Part shown: positions 34,020-42,904 of the stretch, piece by piece
Layout: each line of letters begins with the position of its first letter
Numbering within the stretch: position 1 is the first letter of the stretch
Origin: Leucobacter komagatae
GTDB taxonomy: Bacteria; Actinomycetota; Actinomycetes; Actinomycetales; Microbacteriaceae
DNA length: 64,000 bases
Reading direction: 5' to 3'
Assembly (NCBI RefSeq): GCF_006716085.1
Contig: NZ_VFON01000001.1
Location: 3,224,001 to 3,288,000 of the forward strand
The notes under the pieces: model-generated
What the model was told of the DNA's origin: nothing
Databases searched by the model: none
What the model saw: the letters and a program-made list of their open reading frames with translations, nothing else
Translations under genes and position numbers: made by a program

Positions 34020-34479
34020 AGAAACCGAGCGTCGCGAGCACACCGAAGACGACGCCCCACAGGATGATCGAGATGATCTGCCAGAAGATGACCTGATTCT
34101 TCGGCGCGCCGAATGACACCATTGCCGCCGACGTGATCTGGCTCGGCAGGAAGAGCTGCCCGAGCAGGCTTACGCCGGGCACGCCGAAGCGGTCAAAGCG
34201 CTCCTTGAGCTTCGCGCGGCGCGGAGTGAGCTCTTTCGCCTCTTTCCCCTGGGTCGCCTTCGCGCGCACACCGTGGGCGGTGAGCACAAAGATCAGCATT
34301 GAGATGACGTTGCCGATAACTGCGGCAGCGACGGCGATCACCGGGTTGATACCGACGAGCACGCCGATGGCCGACCCGAAGTACGACTCCACGAACGGGA
34401 TCGCTGCGATGAGGAAAACGCCGAACCACTGGAGGAACTCGGGGAGGGACGCGGTGAAATCCTGAAGCGACTCGAGCAT
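34003..34479 (-). CDS. COG2426 small multidrug-export-type membrane protein
   Basis: 158 residues from ATG 34479 with GAAAGG upstream; the reading frame continues far upstream but that extension lies over the oppositely transcribed kinase gene and has no membrane or domain features. Four or five helices (about 15-35, 40-65, 115-135, 138-156) carry PFVESYFGSAIGVLVG and GVPGVSLLGQLFLPSQITSA, which are characteristic of the family. Transport of a small cation or drug is implied by the family name, but experimental data are thin. Region 34480-34674 is intergenic. Confidence 0.75.
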   Translation of the reverse strand: MLESLQDFTASLPEFLQWFGVFLIAAIPFVESYFGSAIGVLVGINPVIAVAAAVIGNVISMLIFVLTAHGVRAKATQGKEAKELTPRRAKLKERFDRFGVPGVSLLGQLFLPSQITSAAMVSFGAPKNQVIFWQIISIILWGVVFGVLATLGFSVFFR

Positions 34480-34674
34480 GATGACCTTTCGAAGTATGAC
34501 GGCGAGGTGCCGCGGTACACCAATCGTTTCGCAGGCCGCGGCACCCCAGTAGTGCCGCGGTGTCACCGCTCCGTGTGAGATTCCGTTGGCCCGAGCCATG
34601 ACATTTGTCATGCGTCGCGTGTGCGGAGTCTTGTCGGGTCCGTTCGTGCCACTGCTGCCCGTATGCTGACACTG

Positions 34675-35865
34675 ATGTCTGCACAGAAGAACACACGAAC
34701 CCCCTTCGAGGGGGTGAACGCAACCTGGAACTACACGCTCGGCTCGATTGTGTTCCTGTTCCTGATGCTTGACCTGATCGTCATTGCCGACCTGGTCGTC
34801 CGCTACCTGGAGACCGGGTCGATGCTGCTGCGTGTACTCGTGGCCGTCTGCGTGCTGGCGTCGGCCACCCGTATCAGGTACTGCTGGTTCTTGCGCGGAG
34901 ACTCTGAGGGCCGCCTTCCACACGTCGGCTGGACGATCGCGCTGTTCGCGCCCGCTGTTGCCGCGTGGGGGCTCGCATTCGTGCTGCCAGAGGGTTCGGT
35001 TTACGCTGCGGCGCAGCTCTGGTTCTCGGGAGTGCTGTTCGCAATCGTGCTGCGGCGCGCGCTCCGGTGGCTCGTGATGCTCGCACTGGCGGTGGCGACC
35101 GCGATCCCGATCTTTGTGCGCGCGCTCCTCGGCGACGAGGGGCTGGAGCTGACCGAGCGCGGCGCCGGGCCGTTCGTCATGATGTACGGGCTGCTGCTGC
35201 CGTTCATGTTGATCTCGAGCCTTTGGCTGTGGCGCGTTGTGTGGCGGCTCGACGAGGCCAGGCATCTTGCCGCGGAACTCGCGGTCACCCAGGAGCGGCT
35301 GCGGTTCGCTGCCGACCTCCACGACATTCAGGGGCACCACCTGCAGGTCATCGCGCTGAAGGCAGAGCTCGTTGAACGCACGCTCGAGGCGAAGCCCGAG
35401 TACGCGGCCGAGCAGGTTGGGGAGATCCGCCTCATCGCGAAGGAGGCGCTCGAGGAGACCCGCTCGCTCGTCGCAGGGCTCCGCGAGGTTGCGCTCGACG
35501 TCGAACTGGAGAACGCCCGCGAGGTGCTCACGCTCTCGGGTGCGGAGTGCGAGCTCGATATTGCGGGGACGCCCTCGGGTCGCGAGGCGCAGCGGGTGCT
35601 TGCGTTCGCGGTTCGCGAGGCGACAACAAACATCCTGCGCCACAGCGGCGCGACAGCCGCCAAGCTCGCGCTTCGCCCGGCACGTGGGGGCTACGAGCTG
35701 GTCGTCACGAACAACGGCCTTGTTGAGGGGTACGAGCAGGGGAGCGGAAGTGGGCTTTCCGGTTTGCGGGAGCGCGTCGCGGCGTTGGGCGGCACTCTCT
35801 CTGCGGGGGCCTTGAATGACAACTTTGAACTACGACTCTGGGTGCCAGAAGGAGCAACAACGTGA
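34675..35865 (+). CDS. Sensor histidine kinase, NarL/DesK type
   Basis: 396 residues from ATG 34675. TATGCT (34662-34667) is 7 nt upstream, suggesting a leaderless message; ATG 34663 is the alternative. Five or six helices fill residues 1-200, as in DesK-type thermosensors. The HisKA_3 site is RFAADLHDIQGHHLQV with the phospho-acceptor His in LHDIQ, and the ATPase domain has REATTNILRHSGA (N box) and GSGLSGLRERVAALGG (G2 box). The partner regulator overlaps by GTGA. Membrane fluidity or lipid sensing is inferred from the DesK resemblance. Confidence 0.88.
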   Translation: MSAQKNTRTPFEGVNATWNYTLGSIVFLFLMLDLIVIADLVVRYLETGSMLLRVLVAVCVLASATRIRYCWFLRGDSEGRLPHVGWTIALFAPAVAAWGLAFVLPEGSVYAAAQLWFSGVLFAIVLRRALRWLVMLALAVATAIPIFVRALLGDEGLELTERGAGPFVMMYGLLLPFMLISSLWLWRVVWRLDEARHLAAELAVTQERLRFAADLHDIQGHHLQVIALKAELVERTLEAKPEYAAEQVGEIRLIAKEALEETRSLVAGLREVALDVELENAREVLTLSGAECELDIAGTPSGREAQRVLAFAVREATTNILRHSGATAAKLALRPARGGYELVVTNNGLVEGYEQGSGSGLSGLRERVAALGGTLSAGALNDNFELRLWVPEGATT

Positions 35866-36512
35866 GCGAAGAACTGGGCAGGCACACTGCATCGCCGAAG
35901 GGCGGCCCGATCCGGCTGCTCATCGCTGACGACGAGCACCTCATCCGGAGCGCGCTCGAAGCGTTGCTCGGGCTCGAACCCGACATCGAAGTGGTCGCCG
36001 GAACCGACAACGGCGCGAGTGCGGCCGAGCTCGCGATCGAGTTGCAGCCTGACATCTGCCTGCTCGACCTCGAGATGCCACAGGCAGACGGAATCGAGGC
36101 TGCCGAGCGGATCGCGGCCAAGGTTCCCACCGCCCGCGTCATCATCGTGACGCGGCATGCCAGGCCCGGGGTGCTCAGGCGGGCGCTCGCCGCAAAGATC
36201 GCTGGTTTCGTGCCGAAGTCGACGCCAGCGGGCGACCTCGCGAACGTCATCCGTGACGTCGCGGCGGGCAAGCGCTACATTGACCCCGAGATCGCTGCGG
36301 CCGCGCTGACCGCCGAGCGCAGCCCGCTCACCGACCGGGAGCTCGACGTGCTGCGGGCGACGCGGACGTCGTCAAGCGTGCAGGAGATCGCCGACGCGCT
36401 CTTCCTCTCGGCTGGGACGGTGCGAAACTACCTCTCCGCGGCCATGACGAAGCTCGGTGCGAGCAACCGCTACGACGCGGCCGAGCACGCCTGGCAGCAG
36501 GGGTGGATCTAG
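35862..36512 (+). CDS. Response regulator, NarL/FixJ (DesR-like) type
   Basis: 216 residues, coupled to the kinase through a GTGA overlap. The receiver domain (about 17-130) has LIADDEHLIRSALEALL, phospho-acceptor Asp in CLLDLEMPQADG and Lys in GFVPKSTPA. The LuxR-type helix-turn-helix (about 150-210) has PLTDRELDVLRATR and VQEIADALFLSAGTVRNYLSAAMTKLGA. The target genes are not evident; no desaturase gene lies next to it. Confidence 0.9.
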   Translation: MSEELGRHTASPKGGPIRLLIADDEHLIRSALEALLGLEPDIEVVAGTDNGASAAELAIELQPDICLLDLEMPQADGIEAAERIAAKVPTARVIIVTRHARPGVLRRALAAKIAGFVPKSTPAGDLANVIRDVAAGKRYIDPEIAAAALTAERSPLTDRELDVLRATRTSSSVQEIADALFLSAGTVRNYLSAAMTKLGASNRYDAAEHAWQQGWI

Positions 36513-36563
36513 GCCCGCCGGCCCCTCCGCCCTCGCCCGCCGGCCCCTCACCATCCTCCCCCC

Positions 36564-36641
36564 CCTCAATTTCTCGAGAACACGCCAAACTCCCCGGGTA
36601 TTTGGGGAACAGCAGATTATTTGGGTGGGAGCGGGCGGGAA
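36564..36641. repeat. Dispersed palindromic intergenic element, copy A
   Basis: The left part (36564-36591) matches 24 of 28 bases of a segment at 62261-62288; both contain a TTTCTCGAG core and CACxCCAAACT. It includes the perfect palindrome TTCTCGAGAA (36571-36580) and CCAAA (36585-36589) / TTTGG (36601-36605). The right ends of both copies share a TTTGGG/GGGTGGG-rich stretch. It looks like a REP-type repeat. Confidence 0.55.
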
Positions 36642-36644
36642 GGG

Positions 36645-36728
36645 AGCGCGGCAGCGGGATCGCGGCAGCGGCAGCGGCAGCGGGAGCGGGATCGCGGCAG
36701 CGGCAGCGGGGTCGCGCCCGCGGCAGCC
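36645..36728. repeat. GGCAGC-type low-complexity tandem repeat
   Basis: Imperfect hexamer runs of GGCAGC with interspersed GGGATC/GGGAGC. Two near-identical blocks of GCGGGATCGCGGCAGCGGCA lie about 44 bp apart. It is noncoding and ends just before the stop codon of the ankyrin gene. Such runs can vary in copy number by slippage. Confidence 0.7.
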
Positions 36729-36732
36729 CGCC

Positions 36733-37527
36733 CTACACCCCGCCCGCGGCCTGAATGAGCTCGGCAAGCGCCCACGAACCACGCGCCTGAGCGTTGGCGA
36801 GGGGAGTGTTGCCCTGGCCGTCTCGGAGGTTCGGGTCGGCCCCGCCTGCGAGTAGCAACCGCACGGTCTCCTGATGGTCAGGTCCGTCGGTGCCGAGCAG
36901 CACGGCCTCCTGCAGCGCCGTCCAACCGAGGTTGTTCACGTGGTTCGGGTCGATGCCCGCGGCCAGCAGCATGCGGGTCACCTCGACGTGGCCGTGCTCG
37001 CCGGCCGGGATCAGCGCGGTACCGCCAAAGCGGTTGGTGCTCTTCAAATCGGCCCCGTGCGCGAGCGTCAGGCGAAGGATCTCGTTGTACCCCTCGGCGC
37101 CCGCATACAGGTACGCGCTGTCCTCGATATCGTCCTTCGCGTTCACGTCAGCACCGGCCTCGATGAGGGCTGTCGCGGCGGCGACGGCGTTTGCCTTCGT
37201 TGCTGCGACGAGGGGAGTCCTGCCGGCCTCACCACGAAGCTCGAGGTCTGCCCCCCGCTCAATTGCCGACCGGACCCCGTCGCCATCGTCGGCGGCGACC
37301 GCGGCGGCGAGGTCGGCGTTCGCCTGCGGGTCTGGCTGCACGGGTTCGGGCTTCGGCGTTGGGGTCGCCGCGGGTGGCTTCGGGGACGCCGTGGGCTGGC
37401 GCGACTCAGGTTCGGCGGCGCAGCCCGCGAGCAACGTTACCCCAGCAACGAGGAGAGCTGGGAGCACGAGGCGCGTACGACCGAGCGGCCTGGCGGTGTG
37501 TGAACGGGCGGGGAAGATACGTGCCAC
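36733..37527 (-). CDS. Ankyrin-repeat lipoprotein
   Basis: 264 residues from GTG 37527, supported by GAGGAG 8 nt upstream; longer starts would cover the divergent promoter region. A lipoprotein signal ends in LAGC. A Pro/Thr/Lys-rich linker (AAEPESRQPTASPKPPAATP) leads to five ankyrin repeats (about 75-260), each with a variant of GxTPLxxA and LLxxGAD (for example GRTPLVAATKANAV, EAGADVNAKDDI, LLLAGGADPNLRDGQGNTPL). Ankyrin proteins bind other proteins; this one would work at the outer face of the membrane. No neighbour explains its partner. Confidence 0.85.
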   Translation of the reverse strand: MARIFPARSHTARPLGRTRLVLPALLVAGVTLLAGCAAEPESRQPTASPKPPAATPTPKPEPVQPDPQANADLAAAVAADDGDGVRSAIERGADLELRGEAGRTPLVAATKANAVAAATALIEAGADVNAKDDIEDSAYLYAGAEGYNEILRLTLAHGADLKSTNRFGGTALIPAGEHGHVEVTRMLLAAGIDPNHVNNLGWTALQEAVLLGTDGPDHQETVRLLLAGGADPNLRDGQGNTPLANAQARGSWALAELIQAAGGV

Positions 37528-37752
37528 TGGTGATTCTCCTCGGGGTGCGGTGAGTGCTCGCAATAGTAATCCTCGGAGCTGTGCCGGAGCGGGGCGGCCG
37601 GCGCCCGCGCGCCGGTAGCGACAGTATGCAAACTGCACACCACCGACGGCGAGCTGGGCCAACAACGGCCCGAAATCGCGTGAAATTGGCTCGTAGCATT
37701 GCGAGTGCAACCGGGCAGGAGGTCATCGTGGACCACCCGGGAAAGGACGGCA

Positions 37753-39330
37753 ATGAGGCTGAAACACCTGCTCTGGGAATCTCCCGCCGCTGGCTCGGAG
37801 CGCGACTGCATCGGTGACGAGCGCGGCATTCTGAGCTACCAGGAAACTGACATCCAGGCCCGGGCGCTCGCGCGGCAGCTCGCCGAGGCTGGCATCGGGG
37901 AGGGCGACGTGGTCGCGCTCATGCTTGAGAACAGCGTCGAGCTGCTGCTCGGGATACTCGCTGCCTGGCTCCTTGGCGCGGCCGCGACCCCGATCAACCC
38001 GACGTTCACCGAGCGCGAGCTGAACTACCAGCTTGAGGATTCGAACGCGAAGCTCCTCATCGCAGACGAGCACACGTCGGTCGCAGCCAACGGGCTCGCG
38101 ATCGCGCGCCTTGATCTCGCTGACATCCGTGCACGACTCCGCGGCCCCGTTGCAGCAGGCAGCCCAGGCGGCCCAGGCAGCCCAGGCAGCCCAGGCAGCC
38201 CCGTTGGCCCAGCCAGGCCTGGCTCACCACTCCCGACCCCCGAAACGCCGGCCGACCAGCTCGCACTGCTCATTTACACGAGCGGGTCGACGGGGCAGCC
38301 GAAGGGCGTCATGCTCGACCACGCGAACCTGCACGCGATGGCTGAGGGGCTCGCGACCCACACAGCGATCACCGCGGACGATCGCGCACTCGTCGTACTC
38401 CCGATGTTTCACGTCAACGCAATCTGCGTGAGCTGGCTGGCGCCGATGCTCGTCGGCGGGTCAACGGTCATTATGCCCCGGTTCACGCCGACGGGTCTGC
38501 TCGATGCAATCGCACGCTTCCGGCCCACCTACTTCTCGGTGGTTCCAGCAATTCTTGCGAAGCTCGTTGAGTTGCCGAGAGACACCCCGGTGGACTTCAG
38601 CTCCGTTCGGTTTGTGATCTGCGGGGCGGCCCCGGTCTCGGCCGAGCTGCTGCAGCTCAGTGCTGACCGCTTCGGCCTACACATCATCGAGGGCTACGGC
38701 CTCACTGAGTCAACGTGCGCGTCGGCGTGTATCCCCCTCGCGGGCCCCCACAAGATCGGCACAGTCGGGCCGGCACTCGCTGGCCAGCGGATCAAGCTCA
38801 CGGACCCCGATGGGAACCCCGTGCCGACGGGCGAGCGCGGCGAGGTGCGAATTAGCGGGCCCACCATTATGCGCGGCTACCTCGGGCGCCCCGAAGCAAC
38901 CGCCGAGACGATCGTCGATGGCTGGCTCCGCACAGGAGATGTCGGCGTGCTCGACGAAGACGGATATCTCAGGATCGTCGACCGCATCAAAGACATGATC
39001 ATTCGCGGCGGCGAGAACCTGTACCCGAAAGAGATCGAGGCACACCTGGCGGCCCACCCAGCGGTGCTCGAATCGGCGGTCGTTGGTGCGCAGCACCCGC
39101 AGCTCGGCGAGGTGCCCGTCGCGTATGTCGTGCTGCTGCCGGGGGCGGAAGCGACGAGCGCCGACCTCCTCGCGCACTGCGCGGCGGGCCTCATGAAAGT
39201 GAAGGTTCCGGCACGGCTCACGCTTGTCGACGACCTACCCCGCAACCCCGTCGGCAAGGTCGACAAGCCCGAACTGCGCAGGCAGACCCCGCCGGTCGCC
39301 GAGCCCGTCCGTCAGCGGGTGAGCGCCTGA
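37753..39330 (+). CDS. AMP-dependent acyl-CoA synthetase/ligase with collagen-like insert
   Basis: 525 residues from ATG 37753 (GAAAGGACGG upstream). ANL superfamily: activates a carboxylic acid as acyl-AMP and usually transfers it to CoA. Motifs: P-loop IYTSGSTGQPKGVM (174-187), VICGAAP, EGYGLTES, WLRTGDVGVLDEDGYLRIVDRIKDMI and the catalytic Lys in PRNPVGKVDK near the end. Residues about 131-160 hold a Gly-Ser-Pro/Gly-x-Pro run unusual for the family, in a surface linker before the P-loop. Substrate class (fatty acid or similar) cannot be told. Region 37528-37752 is a divergent promoter region with no gene. Confidence 0.85.
   Translation: MRLKHLLWESPAAGSERDCIGDERGILSYQETDIQARALARQLAEAGIGEGDVVALMLENSVELLLGILAAWLLGAAATPINPTFTERELNYQLEDSNAKLLIADEHTSVAANGLAIARLDLADIRARLRGPVAAGSPGGPGSPGSPGSPVGPARPGSPLPTPETPADQLALLIYTSGSTGQPKGVMLDHANLHAMAEGLATHTAITADDRALVVLPMFHVNAICVSWLAPMLVGGSTVIMPRFTPTGLLDAIARFRPTYFSVVPAILAKLVELPRDTPVDFSSVRFVICGAAPVSAELLQLSADRFGLHIIEGYGLTESTCASACIPLAGPHKIGTVGPALAGQRIKLTDPDGNPVPTGERGEVRISGPTIMRGYLGRPEATAETIVDGWLRTGDVGVLDEDGYLRIVDRIKDMIIRGGENLYPKEIEAHLAAHPAVLESAVVGAQHPQLGEVPVAYVVLLPGAEATSADLLAHCAAGLMKVKVPARLTLVDDLPRNPVGKVDKPELRRQTPPVAEPVRQRVSA
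38143..38232 (+). repeat. 9-bp tandem repeat (Gly-Ser-Pro codons) inside the ligase gene
   Basis: The GGCAGCCCA unit is repeated four to five times with small variants and flanked by GGCGGCCCA and CCCGTTGGC. It encodes the collagen-like GSPGGPGSPGSPGSP run. The repeat number is prone to slippage and keeps the frame. Confidence 0.8.
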
Positions 39331-39467
39331 CGGCGGCCTGCGTCTGACGGCGAATCGACCGTCACCCCGGTTGTCGGCCCCAAGGCTGACAGCACTCATT
39401 GCGGTACCCAAAACGGGATTGAATGCCGCGTCCTATCCAAGAGAAACCTGTCACCAAAGGAGTTGTC

Positions 39468-41459
39468 ATGGGTTTTACCGAAACGAGGTTCCCGAATGTG
39501 GAGCCCGAAACGTTCATTCAACGCCCGCTGCGGGAACGACTGAAGGTACTCACGACGCAGTGGGCCGAGTGGGGGTTCGGCGCCGCGCGAAACATCTCGG
39601 TGCTCTACCTCGCAAAGGTCTTCGGCGCGTGGCTCATCGGCGGCGTGCTGCTCGTCACGCTTACCTCGCACCTGAACCCGCTTGATCCGGGGTCGTGGTG
39701 GATGAACCCCATCGTGTATCAGAAGCTGCTCGTCATGACGATGCTGCTCGACGCCATTGGGGTCGCGGGTTCGTGGGGCCCGCTCGCAGGCAAGTTCGGC
39801 CCGCTCACCGGCGGGATACTGTTCTGGTCCAGGCCCGGGACGATCAAGCTCAGCCCCTACAAGTGGGTTCCGTTCACCGGCGGCAACCGTCGAACCGTGT
39901 TCGACGTGTTCCTCTACTACGGGTTCCTGTTCGCCATGGGCACTGCCCTGCTCATGCCGGGCCAGACGGCTGCCGAGCTACCGGCGCTCGCCAGGTTCCA
40001 GGCGTTCCTCACGGACCCCGCGAACGGCGTCCCTGCCTGGCTTTCGCAGCACGCCGAGAGCTTCCTGCTCATTCAGACGACGCCGCTCATTTTCGCGGTC
40101 GCTCTGCTGCTCGTCATCGGTCTGCGCGACAAGACGATCTTCCTCGCTGCCCGCGCAGAGCAGTACCTGCTGCCGATCGTCTTCTTCATCGTGTTCCCGA
40201 ACTTCTTCGAGGTCTCGGACATGATTATCGCGCTGAAGATCTTCCTCGTCACGGTCTGGGTCGGGGCCGGCTTCTCGAAGCTCAACCGACACTTCAGCCT
40301 GGTCATCCCGCCGATGCTCAGCAACACTCCGTTCTGGCCGCCGCGCTGGCTGAAGAAGTCGATGTACAAGGACTTCGAGGGCAGCGACCTGCGCCCGAGC
40401 CGCCCCGCGCACCTCATCGCCCACGTGCTCGGCACGATCGTCGAGATCGGCGCGCCACTCGTGATGCTGTTCGTCGCTGGCGGTGCGCTCGGAGGCCAAC
40501 TCACCGTGACCCTCGCGACGCTGCTCATGGTCGGGTTCTGCCTGTTCATCATCTCGACCTTCCCGCTCGCCGTGCCACTCGAGTGGAACATGCTGTTCGC
40601 GATCTGCGCCGTCGTCTTCTTCATCGGCTACCCGAACGGCGTGGGGTTCAGCGTGTTCGATATGTCGCAGTCGTGGCTGCCGTTCGCGGTGATCGCGATC
40701 CCGGTGTTCTTCGTGATCTTCGGCAGCATCCGCCCCGACAAGGTGTCGTTCCTCGCGTCGCTCCGGCAGTACGGTGGCAACTGGGCCTCAGCGCTCTGGG
40801 CGATCCACCCCGACGCCGAGCGCAAGCTGCACCGCGTCTACCGGCCGACGACCGACCAGATCGACCAGCTCCAGACGATGGGGCTGCCGTACCCGCTCGC
40901 CGAGACTTTCCTGCAGATGACCATCGGGTGGCGGTCGCTGCACTCACAGGGCCGCGGGCTGTTCTCCGTGCTTCTTGAAGACGTGCCAGACATCGACCAC
41001 CGTCGGGTGCGCGAAGCAGAGTTCGGGTGCAACGCCATGATCGGCTTCAACTTCGGAGAGGGGCACTTCCACAACGAAGAACTCATCGCAGCGATCCAGG
41101 AGCAAGCTCAGTTCGAGCCGGGGGAATTCATCGTCGCCTGGGTGGAGTCTGAAGCACTGTGGAGTGGGGTGCAGGAGTACCGCCTCATCGACGCGGCGCT
41201 CGGCGTCGTCGAGCGGGGCCACTGGCGGGTGAAAGACGCTGTGGCAGCCCAGCCGTGGCTACCCGATGGGCCGATCCCGCTGACGGTGACGTGGCGCTCG
41301 CCCGAATTCGAGCAGCTCCGGTTCACCGCAACCGATATTGTTGGGCCAGATGCGGTGCCAGAACCGCTCGACGACGCAGAGACGCTCGGAGTGGATACCG
41401 CCGCGCTCAACCAGTTCGTCGCCGAATCGGAGCAACTCGTGGAGGTTAGGAAGCCATGA
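39468..41459 (+). CDS. DUF3556 transmembrane protein
   Basis: 663 residues from ATG 39468, with AAAGGAG upstream. Eight or nine membrane helices occupy about 40-440. The soluble C-terminal half (about 450-663) includes GWRSLHSQGRGLFSVLLEDVPDIDHRRV and FGCNAMIGFNFGEGHFHNEELIAAIQ. DUF3556 proteins occur in mycolata and relatives; their function is unknown. The gene overlaps the FAD oxidoreductase by ATGA, so the two may act together, perhaps on a membrane lipid or other hydrophobic compound. The preceding gap (39331-39467) contains a small inverted repeat TGACGG...CCGTCA. Confidence 0.8.
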   Translation: MGFTETRFPNVEPETFIQRPLRERLKVLTTQWAEWGFGAARNISVLYLAKVFGAWLIGGVLLVTLTSHLNPLDPGSWWMNPIVYQKLLVMTMLLDAIGVAGSWGPLAGKFGPLTGGILFWSRPGTIKLSPYKWVPFTGGNRRTVFDVFLYYGFLFAMGTALLMPGQTAAELPALARFQAFLTDPANGVPAWLSQHAESFLLIQTTPLIFAVALLLVIGLRDKTIFLAARAEQYLLPIVFFIVFPNFFEVSDMIIALKIFLVTVWVGAGFSKLNRHFSLVIPPMLSNTPFWPPRWLKKSMYKDFEGSDLRPSRPAHLIAHVLGTIVEIGAPLVMLFVAGGALGGQLTVTLATLLMVGFCLFIISTFPLAVPLEWNMLFAICAVVFFIGYPNGVGFSVFDMSQSWLPFAVIAIPVFFVIFGSIRPDKVSFLASLRQYGGNWASALWAIHPDAERKLHRVYRPTTDQIDQLQTMGLPYPLAETFLQMTIGWRSLHSQGRGLFSVLLEDVPDIDHRRVREAEFGCNAMIGFNFGEGHFHNEELIAAIQEQAQFEPGEFIVAWVESEALWSGVQEYRLIDAALGVVERGHWRVKDAVAAQPWLPDGPIPLTVTWRSPEFEQLRFTATDIVGPDAVPEPLDDAETLGVDTAALNQFVAESEQLVEVRKP

Positions 41460-42904
41460 CCACAGCGGTCGTAGTGGGAAGCGGGCCCAACGGGCTCGCG
41501 GCCGCGACCGTGCTTGCCCGCGCCGGTGTCAACGTCACCGTCGTCGAAGCGGCGAACCAGCTCGGAGGGGGAGCTCGCTCAGTCGAGTCCCCCCTCGAGG
41601 GGCTGGTGCAGGATCACTGCGCGGCCGTGCACCCGATGGCGCCAGGATCGCCTTTCTTCAAGACGCTCGACTTGCCGGCGATGGGCGTCGAGTGGGCGTA
41701 TGCCCCGATCGACGCAGCCCACCCGCTTGACCGCGGCGAGCCCGGCATCCTGCGGACCTCGATCGATGAGACCGCCGCTGGCCTCGGGCGTGACGGCTCC
41801 CGCTGGGCTGCCGCGTTCGGCCCCTCGGCTCGCGCGTTCGACACGCTCTCGGGGGTCATCATGGCCCCGATGCTGCGCGTGCCGCGGCACCCGATGCTGC
41901 TCGCCCGGATGGGGCTCGTCGCCGGCCCGCCGCCCGCGCTCGTCGGAAAGATCTTCCGCGAGGAGCGCGCCCGCGCGCTGTTCATGGGCGTCGCGGCGCA
42001 CGCGCTGCAGCCGCTCACGCAGCCGCTCGTGACGGGCATCGGAGCCGGCATCATCATCGCAGGGCATGCGGTCGGCTGGCCGGTAGTGAAGGGCGGCACC
42101 GGGGTATTCACCGGCGCGCACATCGCTCTACTGCGCGGCCTCGGCGTGCGCTTCGAGACCGGCCAACTGGTCACCCGACTCCACGAGTTGCCCCCGCGAG
42201 ACATCACCATTCTCGACGTGCACCCGCGCGCTGCCGCCGGCATTCTTGCGGAGCAGCAGCCAGAGCAGGATCGCCGGGCGTACCGCAGATTTGTGCCGGG
42301 ACCAGCGGCATTCAAGGTTGACTTCGCGGTGTCGGGCGGGGTTCCCTGGCGCGACCCCGAGATCGCGCAGGCGGGCACCGTCCACCTGGGTGGCGCGGCG
42401 GCAGAGATCGTCGCCGCCGAGCGCGTTATCGCTGCCGGGCGGATGCCGGAGCGGCCCTTCGTGCTCGTCGGTCAACAGGCCGCCGCCGACCCCGCGCGAG
42501 CGAACGGCGACATCCACCCCGTGTACGCCTACGCGCACGTGCCCAACGGCTACCCGGGCGACGCCACCGAACACATCATCGCGCAGATCGAGCGGTTCGC
42601 ACCGGGGTTCCGAGACCGGATCGTCGGCCTCCGTGCCCGCACGCCGGCCGAGAGCGAAGCCGAGAATGCGAACTTCATCGGCGGCGACATTCTCACCGGC
42701 GCGAAGTCTCCCCTCCAGTTCCTTCTCGGCCCCCGGCTCAGCGCTCAGCCCTACGACACTGGAACGCCCGGTGTCTACCTGTGCTCGGCTGCGACGCCGC
42801 CCGGCCCTGGGATTCACGGGATGGGCGGGTTCAACGCGGCGAACCGCGCCCTCGACGTGCTGCAGCGGGGAAGCCGCGCGCCGCTCGAGAGGATAGGGGC
42901 GTGA
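41456..42904 (+). CDS. FAD-dependent oxidoreductase, phytoene-desaturase-like
   Basis: 482 residues; ATG overlaps the DUF3556 stop. The N terminus has the FAD-binding motif VVVGSGPNGLAAATVLARAGVNVTVVE, and the C terminus carries the family end motif TPPGPGIHGMGGFNAANRAL, as in carotenoid and related desaturases (COG1233). An intermediate region has VDFAVSGGVPWRDPE. No carotenoid synthase is nearby, so a role in desaturating or isomerising another lipid is more likely. Coupled to the PucR gene by GTGA. Confidence 0.82.
   Translation: MTTAVVVGSGPNGLAAATVLARAGVNVTVVEAANQLGGGARSVESPLEGLVQDHCAAVHPMAPGSPFFKTLDLPAMGVEWAYAPIDAAHPLDRGEPGILRTSIDETAAGLGRDGSRWAAAFGPSARAFDTLSGVIMAPMLRVPRHPMLLARMGLVAGPPPALVGKIFREERARALFMGVAAHALQPLTQPLVTGIGAGIIIAGHAVGWPVVKGGTGVFTGAHIALLRGLGVRFETGQLVTRLHELPPRDITILDVHPRAAAGILAEQQPEQDRRAYRRFVPGPAAFKVDFAVSGGVPWRDPEIAQAGTVHLGGAAAEIVAAERVIAAGRMPERPFVLVGQQAAADPARANGDIHPVYAYAHVPNGYPGDATEHIIAQIERFAPGFRDRIVGLRARTPAESEAENANFIGGDILTGAKSPLQFLLGPRLSAQPYDTGTPGVYLCSAATPPGPGIHGMGGFNAANRALDVLQRGSRAPLERIGA

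Noticed and set aside
34480..35643. Upstream extension of the COG2426 frame on the - strand
   Set aside because: Overlaps the oppositely transcribed DesK-type kinase, has no membrane helices, and ATG 34479 with GAAAGG gives a full-length family protein.
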